Part shown: one piece after another, positions 1 through 5,348 of the stretch
Layout: every line of letters starts with the position of its first letter
Numbering within the stretch: the stretch's first letter is position 1
NCBI GenBank assembly: GCA_007130415.1
Contig: SLSN01000023.1
Coordinates: 1-6,157, forward strand
Source of the DNA: Patescibacteria group bacterium
GTDB lineage: Bacteria > Patescibacteriota > Dojkabacteria > SC72 > T1SED10-24
Length of the DNA stretch: 6,157 nucleotides
Direction of reading: 5' to 3'
Translations under genes and position numbers: made by a program
The notes under the pieces: generated by a model
Database searches by the model: none
What the model saw: only the letters and a program-made list of their open reading frames with translations
Told to the model about the DNA's origin: nothing

Positions 1-116
1 ATATTTAGAATTGTTTTAACAACACGAGAGCCTTCTTTTAGCAAAAATATCTTTGGATTTATGCTGTAATAGTAAGCGATTGTACGAAAAAGAAGCTTTG
101 TTCTTGACCAAAACAT
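1..116 (-). CDS. 5' end of an unrecognised gene, cut by the left edge
   Basis: An ATG at 114-116 on the minus strand opens a frame that stays free of stops to the window edge, giving 38 codons. The peptide starts MFWSRTKLLF and continues with a Tyr run (YYYS, residues 15-18) and then a basic, hydrophobic stretch including LLKEGSRVV (residues 25-33). The start lies 43 nt after the stop of the phosphoesterase gene in the same direction with no terminator hairpin between them, so co-transcription is likely. No Shine-Dalgarno sequence is visible; the upstream bases are almost all A and T. I do not recognise a family from this fragment. The basic N-terminus would suit a cytoplasmic or membrane-associated protein, but too little is present to decide. 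The two other minus-strand frames here are broken by stops or lack a start. Confidence 0.6.
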   Translation of the reverse strand, partial: MFWSRTKLLFRTIAYYYSINPKIFLLKEGSRVVKTILN

Positions 117-159
117 AATTTAGTAGAGATTTTCTTAATTTTTTACTAAGTCCATCTTA

Positions 160-831
160 CTACTTATACTGCACAGAAAACAACTCTGAATGATTTATTC
201 CTAACTCTAAATATTGAGCTAACTTATTTCCAATATATCCGGTATTTATATACTTAGCTTTTTTGTCGAATTCTGCATAGTGGGTGTGCCCGTTAATATA
301 GTAGGTGTCTGCGTTTGGAGTAATATTATTTTTTAGTGCATGTTTTTTTAACATTTTGTTAAAAAACATAGGGATTGTATTATCAAAAAGAGGATAACTG
401 TTTAGTGCTGCTTTATCTATTAATTCAAAAATTAGTGGATTTACATTTCTCATAAATTTGACAAAATGCTTGTTTTCAAAACACAAACGACTTAAATGAG
501 AATCTCCATGCTCTATGAGGAATTTTCTTTTACCAAGTTCAATAGTATGACTGGATACTTGTTTGCTACTAAAAAGCTCTACGCCTTTATTACACCAACT
601 TTCCCTATCGTGATTACCGTATACGTAGGTGGTATTCTTTTTCTTTAGAATTGGAAATAGTTCTTTCCATTTAGAATCAAGGAAATCTTTAAAATCAAAA
701 CTATAGTAGCACCAAAAATCTCCATTTAGAACTATTTCATCGTAAAGAGAGAAAAGAGAGTACAAAAAATCGAGTTTTTTCTGATCAAATTTCCTTCCAA
801 GGTGTATGTCTGAAATTACTAGTGTTTTCAT
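160..831 (-). CDS. LpxH-like calcineurin-superfamily metallophosphoesterase
   Basis: This encodes a 223-aa cytoplasmic metal-dependent phosphoesterase without signal peptide or membrane segment. The family's metal-binding motifs appear in order: D8-x-H10 (SDIHLG), G37-D38 (LNGDFW), G72-N-H-D75 (YGNHDRE), H108-G-D110 and G181-H-T-H184. These Asp, Asn and His residues normally hold two divalent cations such as Mn2+. The order and the short length resemble LpxH/UDP-2,3-diacylglucosamine diphosphatase-type enzymes, but the substrate cannot be read from sequence; a lipid-A role is doubtful if the host lacks lipopolysaccharide, and other phosphomonoesters, phosphodiesters or nucleotides are possible. 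The start is the ATG at 829-831; a TTG nine bases upstream (838-840) is in frame but overlaps the -10 box and would precede the natural MKTLVISD beginning. The stop is TAG. It has its own promoter and is probably followed in the same transcript by the gene at the left edge. Superfamily is sure, the specific activity is not. Confidence 0.93.
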   Translation of the reverse strand: MKTLVISDIHLGRKFDQKKLDFLYSLFSLYDEIVLNGDFWCYYSFDFKDFLDSKWKELFPILKKKNTTYVYGNHDRESWCNKGVELFSSKQVSSHTIELGKRKFLIEHGDSHLSRLCFENKHFVKFMRNVNPLIFELIDKAALNSYPLFDNTIPMFFNKMLKKHALKNNITPNADTYYINGHTHYAEFDKKAKYINTGYIGNKLAQYLELGINHSELFSVQYK

Positions 832-839
832 AAACCACA

Positions 840-867
840 ATTATATTCTAAATGGGAGATATTGCAA
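840..867 (-). promoter_or_regulatory. sigma-70 promoter of the phosphoesterase gene
   Basis: On the minus strand, TTGCAA (862-867) and a perfect TATAAT (840-845) are separated by 16 bp. Only 8 nt lie between the -10 box and the ATG at 831, so transcription should begin at or within about 3 nt of the start codon, giving a leaderless or nearly leaderless mRNA. This fits the absence of a Shine-Dalgarno sequence. The promoter sits just downstream of the hsp20 terminator, making the phosphoesterase a separate transcription unit. Confidence 0.72.
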
Positions 868-877
868 GGATAATTAA

Positions 878-899
878 AGAGGACCCCAGAGGGTCCTCT
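878..899 (-). terminator. intrinsic terminator of hsp20
   Basis: A perfect 9-bp inverted repeat, AGAGGACCC and GGGTCCTCT, flanks a 4-nt loop. Read on the minus strand it begins 21 nt after the hsp20 stop codon, and the stem is followed by TTTAATTAT, a moderate U-rich tail. The GC-rich stem stands out from the AT-rich surroundings. The plus-strand side lacks a T-run, so it works most plausibly for the minus-strand gene only. Confidence 0.85.
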
Positions 900-919
900 A
901 AGTGACATTGACAAGTTAA

Positions 920-1336
920 TTATTTACCAACTTTGATATTTACTTGCTTTGGCTTTGCTTCCTCTTTCTTAGGAAACACAACCTTCAAAACTCCATCCTT
1001 AAATGTTGCATCTGCCTTATCTGCGTCAACAGGCACAGGCAAATCACAACCTCTTGTGAAAGATAGATTCCTTATCTCTCTTCTGTAGTACTTTCGCTTT
1101 TTACTTTTATCTTCTTGGATATCTTCTACATTTCCAGAAACAATGAGTTGATTACCCTCAACTCTAATGTCTAGCTGATCCTTTTCAAAACCTGGTGCTT
1201 TAATTTCAGCAACAACGTTATCTCCTTCCTCATAGAGATCCATTTGAACATCAGAGAAAGATTCAAAATCCTCATCTATGTCAAAAAAATCCCTTGGTGT
1301 TAATCTCCAAGGATTCCATAATGTCATCTTAGTCAT
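920..1336 (-). CDS. hsp20: Hsp20/alpha-crystallin small heat-shock protein
   Basis: This is a 138-aa ATP-independent holdase chaperone, which in this family forms large oligomers that bind unfolding proteins until Hsp70/ClpB-type machines refold them. The N-terminal arm (1-30) has the typical WNPWR and acidic-aromatic DFFDIDEDF stretch. The alpha-crystallin domain covers about 30-123: the strand beginning with D29-V-Q-M-D, the A47-P-G-F turn, the R85-R86-E-I segment and the conserved G115-V-L-K-V-V-F-P-K ending. The tail holds an I/V-x-I/V anchor motif, I134-K-V136, which docks neighbouring subunits. Length is normal for bacterial members. The start is ATG 1336; a second ATG three codons on (1327) is possible. 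No Shine-Dalgarno sequence precedes either. The gene stands alone between a strong promoter covered by a CIRCE repeat and an intrinsic terminator, so it is predicted to be heat-induced through HrcA. Function is secure from the domain signature. Confidence 0.96.
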   Translation of the reverse strand: MTKMTLWNPWRLTPRDFFDIDEDFESFSDVQMDLYEEGDNVVAEIKAPGFEKDQLDIRVEGNQLIVSGNVEDIQEDKSKKRKYYRREIRNLSFTRGCDLPVPVDADKADATFKDGVLKVVFPKKEEAKPKQVNIKVGK

Positions 1337-1364
1337 AGCATTTAAAATTTTACAATTTATATAA

Positions 1365-1382
1365 TGCTAGAAATGGCTAGCA
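1365..1382 (-). other. small hairpin at the 5' end of the hsp20 leader
   Basis: TGCTAG (1365-1370) and CTAGCA (1377-1382) form a perfect 6-bp stem with a 6-nt loop. The right arm is also part of the left CIRCE half-site. If transcription starts at 1383 the mRNA begins with this hairpin, which could protect its 5' end; if it starts at 1378 most of one arm is lost. A functional role is only a possibility. Confidence 0.35.
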
Positions 1383-1403
1383 CTGTATTGTACCGAGTGC
1401 CAG
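1377..1403. promoter_or_regulatory. CIRCE operator (HrcA binding site) of hsp20
   Basis: The half-sites CTAGCACTG (1377-1385) and GAGTGCCAG (1395-1403) are separated by exactly 9 bp. The known consensus is TTAGCACTC-N9-GAGTGCTAA; each half matches it at 7 of 9 positions and the spacing is exact. The repeat covers the -10 box (1387-1392) and the probable transcription start of hsp20, so a bound repressor would block RNA polymerase directly. HrcA is the known CIRCE repressor and is kept active by GroEL; hrcA itself is not in this window. Confidence 0.87.
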
Positions 1404-1415
1404 AATTTATGTCAA
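1387..1415 (-). promoter_or_regulatory. near-consensus sigma-70 promoter of hsp20
   Basis: On the minus strand a perfect TTGACA (1410-1415), a 17-bp spacer and TACAAT (1387-1392, five of six bases) form a strong housekeeping promoter. Transcription should start near 1378-1383, giving a 5' leader of about 42-47 nt. A strong housekeeping promoter covered by a CIRCE operator implies repression at normal temperature rather than use of an alternative heat-shock sigma factor. Confidence 0.88.
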
Positions 1416-1430
1416 GACCTGTGAAAAATT

Positions 1431-3236
1431 TTACTCTTTAAGACCTATGTCACGTATATATCCACTAAAACTATCCCCTAAGATTTTTCTTGCTATATCC
1501 AAATACCTAGCATCATGAAAGAGTACAACTGTAGGATAATCCATATTATGCTCAGGCAACAACGCTCTTTCTATTTTCACCGAGGTACCAGGTCCTGTTG
1601 CAAAAAGACCTCCAACAATCTTAAGACCATCATTAACATCCCCTACCTCATCTTTCTTAATAGTTATAGTACTGTCTGATACAAAATAGCCACGAACGAT
1701 ATCGTATTTAGGTAATGTCGAATTCAAAGACTCATCATCTCCAGCTTTGATATTTATGTTTCCTTTTACTATAAAAATACAACCATTTATACTATCTACC
1801 CCAAGATTTTTGTATAAACTAGGATTAACATTTAAGTCCCCTTGAACAAAATATATGTGCTGACTATTCCTACAAAGATTTAAATTAAACTTACTATCAT
1901 TTTCATTTTGCACTATACTCCATTTGTTACCTTGAGGGTTTGCTTTTTGGGCTTTTAAAAGTAATTCTTCATACCAAGGATGTGTAAGTTTTTTTTCATA
2001 ATTTTGCAGTTTGTAATAAAGTTGTTCACCCGTTACATCTAAAGTTCCATATAGAGTAAGTAATTCCGTAGAAAGACTAACTTTCTCACTGCCAGGGCCT
2101 ATTAAACTAGGATAGAAAATATCTCGAATCATAAAAGTTATATCATTCCCCGAGTGAACAAAACCACCACGAGTAGATATCCAAGGATTGGGCTCCCCTC
2201 TTTTTGCAACACACTTTGATGAAGAACACTTTGGTTGCTTCTCACTCTCACAAAACCATTCTACTTCTTCTCCTACACCAGGATAAGCAGGAGTAGCTGT
2301 AGGAGTACCAATAGAGCAATAGCTACTACCAGTAGGCCAATTTTCTTGGTTATAATCAAAAGTATTAGCATAACCTCCACAAAGAGGATCTGGCTCTCTT
2401 CTAGCACTACAATCTACAGATTCTCCATCATTCAAGCATTCCCAATTCACAGTTTCCCCTTCCTGAGGGAATTTATCAGAAATATCGGAAGGTTTAGGTT
2501 CACCAACAAGACAAAAATCATTTGAAGGCCAAGTTTGTGTACCACAAGCATAATTCTCTCCATCTAAGTCACCACAAATTGCAGAAGCTGTGACACAAGA
2601 AAGTTTACCAACCAAATATGCTGTACTATTCTTGTATTCTTCTGTTATAAAATACGGCAGAACATTGCCTCCAGGATATGAATCTGTAAACCCCCTTATC
2701 TCTAAAACACACTCTCTATTACCGATAACAAAACTTTGTTCATCATAAATATCAGGAAAAGTTATCATATCGTCACAAGGAGTCGTCGTTATTTGCCAAG
2801 GAGGACATGCCCCCTGTATATTTGGTGTCTCATCAACCTCAAAATAAAAGTGGTCAAGTTCAGGATTAGCTATTGGGCTACTAAATCTCATAGAGAGTTT
2901 AAGTCTCGCACCATCCGCAGCATTATAAATTGGCCAATTGAAATGAGTAAGTGTTGCCAGTTCAAAAGTTTCTCCCTCAGTGAAGGTTTGCTTCCCACTA
3001 CCTGAAAACCTCAAGCCACTTGTTGCAGATGACCCTGGCGCAGGCTCTCCCCATCTGATCTCCTTTGTTCCTCTACCTCTAATATTTGTACCTCCATCAA
3101 CACGAGTCCAAATCCCAGAAACGCTATCTAATTGGTATGTATTAGCATATAGTTCATTGGAATAAAAAGAACATAGTATTAAAACAAATAACAATGTTAG
3201 AAAAATCTTTTTATTTAAACTTCTCATTAAAAACAT
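1431..3236 (-). CDS. secreted mosaic surface protein (choice-of-anchor K-like, Cys-rich repeats)
   Basis: This is a 601-aa exported protein, the last gene of a three-gene operon, 18 nt after its neighbour. Residues 5-10 are basic (RSLNKK), 11-26 form a hydrophobic core and cleavage is likely after LYA31; C22 lacks a proper lipobox. Residues about 34-215 resemble the choice-of-anchor K domain: GIWTRV, a Gly-rich G-T-x-E-I-R-W-G segment (56-63) and the F-x-L-x-T-L-T-H-F-N-W-P-I stretch (91-103). Two Cys-rich modules follow (221-280 and 286-346). The C-terminal part (351-601) begins WISTRGGFVHSG and continues with beta-rich IYFVQGDLNV and CIFIVKGNINI strands, then VLFHDARYLD near the end; I associate this layout with Patescibacteria surface proteins. 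The mature chain has 16 cysteines, suiting disulfide formation outside the cytoplasm. The start is ATG 3236; ATG 3227 (residue 4) is equally plausible. No membrane anchor or sortase motif is seen at the C-terminus. The molecular role is unknown; adhesion or pilus association is inference. Confidence 0.88.
   Translation of the reverse strand: MFLMRSLNKKIFLTLLFVLILCSFYSNELYANTYQLDSVSGIWTRVDGGTNIRGRGTKEIRWGEPAPGSSATSGLRFSGSGKQTFTEGETFELATLTHFNWPIYNAADGARLKLSMRFSSPIANPELDHFYFEVDETPNIQGACPPWQITTTPCDDMITFPDIYDEQSFVIGNRECVLEIRGFTDSYPGGNVLPYFITEEYKNSTAYLVGKLSCVTASAICGDLDGENYACGTQTWPSNDFCLVGEPKPSDISDKFPQEGETVNWECLNDGESVDCSARREPDPLCGGYANTFDYNQENWPTGSSYCSIGTPTATPAYPGVGEEVEWFCESEKQPKCSSSKCVAKRGEPNPWISTRGGFVHSGNDITFMIRDIFYPSLIGPGSEKVSLSTELLTLYGTLDVTGEQLYYKLQNYEKKLTHPWYEELLLKAQKANPQGNKWSIVQNENDSKFNLNLCRNSQHIYFVQGDLNVNPSLYKNLGVDSINGCIFIVKGNINIKAGDDESLNSTLPKYDIVRGYFVSDSTITIKKDEVGDVNDGLKIVGGLFATGPGTSVKIERALLPEHNMDYPTVVLFHDARYLDIARKILGDSFSGYIRDIGLKE
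2199..2381 (-). repeat. Cys-rich module 2 of the 601-aa protein
   Basis: This codes residues 286-346, five residues after module 1. The conserved points are C286-G, W300-P, C307, G322-E-E-V-E-W-F-C329, C337 and C342-V-A-K-R. The most conserved element in both modules is GExVxWxC. Pairing of cysteines within each module is likely but cannot be assigned from sequence. Confidence 0.75.
2397..2576 (-). repeat. Cys-rich module 1 of the 601-aa protein
   Basis: This codes residues 221-280 of the secreted protein. It shares with module 2 the order CG, then WP, a Cys, the motif GExVxWxC, and a final Cys-x-Ala-(R/K)-R followed by EP(D/N)P. The cysteines are C221, C231, C242, C267 and C276. The DNA of the two modules has diverged widely, so this is an old protein-level duplication rather than a recent DNA repeat. 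Confidence 0.75.
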
Positions 3237-3254
3237 ACTAAATTAATTTAATAA

Positions 3255-4316
3255 TCACCTTACCACCCAATCGCCAGAAAAAACATAAACAACATCGTGA
3301 TTTCTCAAACTAAAACTATCTATACGTTGAGGTATTTCATCATCCAAATACAAAAAACTAAGCAAAGGAAAACCCGGACCTTGTTCTTGATATTCCAAAA
3401 TGAAAAAGTAATCACCATTTGGATGAAAAACAGGCCAATTTGGTTTACTTGCATCAAAGGACTTAACACTTGAATATTTGAACGGGGTTAGAGTTTCTAA
3501 CTCAAAAATATGAACTTCCTTGTTTACAGAGTCCGTTATAACAAAAACATTATCTGCAATAGAATAGTTTAGTCTTAAAGCTGCCCAACCCAATGCATCG
3601 TGTTCTGGTAAAGTAACCAGGCTTTCAGCAGTAAATAACTCCACCATTAATTCCTCATTTCCTGTTTTCAAATCTAGACTATACAGTCCATCATTCTTTA
3701 TAAATATTACAATATCCTCATCTGGAGCAAAAAAAGGATAGACACCTTCGGCAATTTTTTCTCTTTCTCCATCAAGTGAGGATATATAAATAGAATTGTC
3801 TTCGGCTTGAACACCTACACCCCAAGGATTTTGCTCATTTTCATAAAGCCAATACACTATTTTATCGTCATCTGGTGAAAAAATAGGGTTTCTTACAAAA
3901 AACTCTGTACGAGGAGTAACTTCACTAATTTCTTGAGTTTCTTCATCTAAAAGTAGAATTTGGAAAGTACTATCTTCATACCCTCGAGCAAAAACCATGT
4001 TTTTTAAATCAGATGAAAAATTCGCCATATAGTTCCTATACTCACTTTCCTCAAAAACTGGCTCTAAAGTAAAAGAGGGCAATTTTAAACGATATAAATC
4101 AGGCAAATCTTGATCTAACGGAGCAAGGGTTATATAAACCTCGCCTTCAAGCCTATGAACATACGGTTTCCCCTTCTCATCCTCCGGAAATATATCGTCA
4201 GCTGCATTCGAAAAGACAAAGACGTACAAAAGAGCTACCGACAAAAATGCTAAAGGCATAATGATAATCCAAATCAAAGAATTATTTTCTTTTTTGTTCT
4301 CAATCTCTTCTTCCAC
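3255..4316 (-). CDS. membrane-anchored TolB/PD40-like beta-propeller protein
   Basis: This is a 353-aa protein with one N-terminal membrane segment (about 14-36, LIWIIIMPLAFLSVALLYVF) after a charged cytoplasmic tail (EEEIENKKE), so the rest should face outward. The exported part carries repeated blade-like motifs of the TolB/WD40-like PD40 type: FSSDLKNMVFA (100-110), FSPDDDKIVYW (146-156), FAPDEDIVIFI (196-206) and FHPNGDYFFIL (297-307), with turns such as LYSLDLKTGNEE. Such propellers usually bind partner proteins and no catalytic residues are evident. It has no cysteines, unlike both operon neighbours. The start codon is GTG at 4314-4316; the next ATG (residue 20) would cut through the membrane segment. 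It lies 21 nt after the 309-aa gene and 18 nt before the 601-aa gene, and ends in TGA. No Shine-Dalgarno sequence is seen. The fold is likely, the role unknown; a scaffold for its operon partners is inference. Confidence 0.85.
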   Translation of the reverse strand: MEEEIENKKENNSLIWIIIMPLAFLSVALLYVFVFSNAADDIFPEDEKGKPYVHRLEGEVYITLAPLDQDLPDLYRLKLPSFTLEPVFEESEYRNYMANFSSDLKNMVFARGYEDSTFQILLLDEETQEISEVTPRTEFFVRNPIFSPDDDKIVYWLYENEQNPWGVGVQAEDNSIYISSLDGEREKIAEGVYPFFAPDEDIVIFIKNDGLYSLDLKTGNEELMVELFTAESLVTLPEHDALGWAALRLNYSIADNVFVITDSVNKEVHIFELETLTPFKYSSVKSFDASKPNWPVFHPNGDYFFILEYQEQGPGFPLLSFLYLDDEIPQRIDSFSLRNHDVVYVFSGDWVVR

Positions 4317-4337
4317 GTTATTGTTTAATTTAATATA

Positions 4338-5267
4338 TTAATTAAAATCCCAATCCATTTCCAAATTTCCATAACCATTAAATAGCACATAATCAAAAAG
4401 AGGGGGTGCAAAAACATCTCCATAGAGTATAAATTCTTTACCTATATACTTACCACCACAAGTAGCACCAACTTCTACAAAAAGATATCCATTTACATCA
4501 CATTTTCCATTAAGTTTCCAACTTAAATCTGAACTACCACCAAGTGACTTAAAACGAACTTCGTGTATATCATAATCACCTTTTTTAACACCGTAATTTG
4601 CGGGGAAATTTAATGATGAGTTGTCATAGTTCTCCCAATTGTAGCCCGTTTTCGAGTAGAGGAAACCTTCAATATCGTCTCTTGCGTAGTCCTTGTAACT
4701 AGCTATTTCATTGCTTCCATCATGGTTCCCATAAAAAGTTGACACAACAAAACCATCAGAATCTATATCCTTCATAAAGAAATCAATACTTGTACATTCA
4801 TTCCAGTCAACTTTGTTAAGAAAAACAGAGTAAGCATAATCTTGTTCTATATCCAACCTATCATTCTCGTTGTTGTAGCGCATAGCAATCTCAACTTTAC
4901 AATACTCATCGTCAAAATCAAAATCTGAAAAAATATCTTCACCAAAACCCAAAGCCTTTAAAAAATCTTTTAATCTCTCTAAAGTCATATTACTTACACG
5001 ACAACCATCAGCAGTATACAAACAATCCAAATCTTCATAAATCGTATTTAAGACACTATCCTGCGTAAGATTATCATAGTCACTAGAAGTCAACAAACCC
5101 GTTATCGTTTCTGTTAGTTCATTTGCTTCAATTGATGCCCTTTCATCAACCACACGTTGAGAATCTCTAACTATACGAGCATACAATGCGAAACCAATAA
5201 CACTGGTAACTATCAATACAACAAAAACTATTGCTAAAATTTGTCCTGTATATTTTTGCACTTTCAA
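4338..5267 (-). CDS. single-pass exported protein with PilX/pilin-like N-terminus
   Basis: This is a 309-aa protein, first in the operon. Its N-terminus KVQKYTGQILAIVFVVLIVT resembles PilX-type minor pilins of Patescibacteria: a short basic head, Gly-Gln, a hydrophobic helix (about 9-30) and then an amphipathic, Arg/Glu-rich continuation (31-60), as in the long N-terminal helix of type IV pilin-like proteins. The canonical pilin Gly-Phe-Thr-Leu-x-Glu cleavage site is not obvious, so pilin processing is unproven. The remainder is acidic and exported, with six cysteines (C82, C89, C123, C158, C256, C270) suiting three disulfides. A D167-x-D-x-D-G172 loop (DIDSDG) looks like a calcium-binding motif but lacks the twelfth-position Glu of a full EF-hand. 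The start is TTG at 5265-5267 or GTG at 5259-5261; no in-frame ATG exists between the upstream TAG and these codons. The stop is TAA. Family membership beyond the N-terminal helix is not recognised. Confidence 0.8.
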   Translation of the reverse strand: MKVQKYTGQILAIVFVVLIVTSVIGFALYARIVRDSQRVVDERASIEANELTETITGLLTSSDYDNLTQDSVLNTIYEDLDCLYTADGCRVSNMTLERLKDFLKALGFGEDIFSDFDFDDEYCKVEIAMRYNNENDRLDIEQDYAYSVFLNKVDWNECTSIDFFMKDIDSDGFVVSTFYGNHDGSNEIASYKDYARDDIEGFLYSKTGYNWENYDNSSLNFPANYGVKKGDYDIHEVRFKSLGGSSDLSWKLNGKCDVNGYLFVEVGATCGGKYIGKEFILYGDVFAPPLFDYVLFNGYGNLEMDWDFN

Positions 5268-5290
5268 TAAATAGTTATTTAACTACTACT

Positions 5291-5319
5291 AATCTAACTG
5301 TAACAACACATAAAGTCAA
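5291..5319 (-). promoter_or_regulatory. promoter of the three-gene surface-protein operon
   Basis: On the minus strand TTGACT (5314-5319, five of six bases), a 17-bp spacer and TAGATT (5291-5296, four of six) lie upstream of the 309-aa gene. The start should be near 5284-5286, leaving a leader of about 17-19 nt before the TTG codon. No other promoter is convincing in the 21- and 18-nt gaps downstream, so the three genes are probably one transcript. Confidence 0.65.
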
Positions 5320-5333
5320 CAGCAGAAATTTTA

Positions 5334-5342
5334 TGCTACAAT
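5334..5342 (+). promoter_or_regulatory. extended -10 promoter of the P-type ATPase gene
   Basis: TGCTACAAT fits the extended -10 consensus TGnTATAAT with one mismatch. No good -35 hexamer lies 16-18 bp upstream on this strand, which extended -10 promoters tolerate. Only 6 nt separate it from the ATG at 5349, so transcription should start at or next to the A of the start codon. The expected -35 position coincides with the -35 box of the divergent operon promoter (5314-5319), so the two promoters probably compete or share control. Confidence 0.62.
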
Positions 5343-5348
5343 GTTCCC

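Noticed and set aside
838..840. TTG codon as the start of the phosphoesterase
   Set aside because: It overlaps the -10 box, so it would probably not be transcribed, and the ATG at 831 gives the usual family beginning.
908..937. Plus-strand TTGACA (908-913) with a TTTGAT (932-937) as a promoter antisense to hsp20
   Set aside because: The spacing is 18 bp, the -10 match is only four of six, and no plus-strand gene follows.
2235..2525. Plus-strand open frame of 96 codons inside the 601-aa gene
   Set aside because: It is antisense to a well-supported secreted protein, is rich in Ser, Arg and Ile as expected from reading that gene backwards, and has no promoter or recognisable domain.
2736..3165. 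Two overlapping plus-strand open frames (2736-3005, 2980-3165)
   Set aside because: They are antisense shadows of the choice-of-anchor-like region and signal peptide region of the 601-aa gene, with no family signature.
1431..3236. Lipoprotein anchoring of the 601-aa protein through C22
   Set aside because: The residues before C22 are L-I-L, which lacks the small residue needed at position -1 of a lipobox; cleavage after LYA31 fits a normal signal peptide better.
4324..4346. AT-only palindrome around TTAATATATTAA in the first operon gap, and TAAATTAATTTA (3239-3250) in the second
   Set aside because: Both are perfect 12-bp palindromes, but pure A/T palindromes are expected by chance in such AT-rich gaps; without GC pairs they make neither good terminators nor clear operators.
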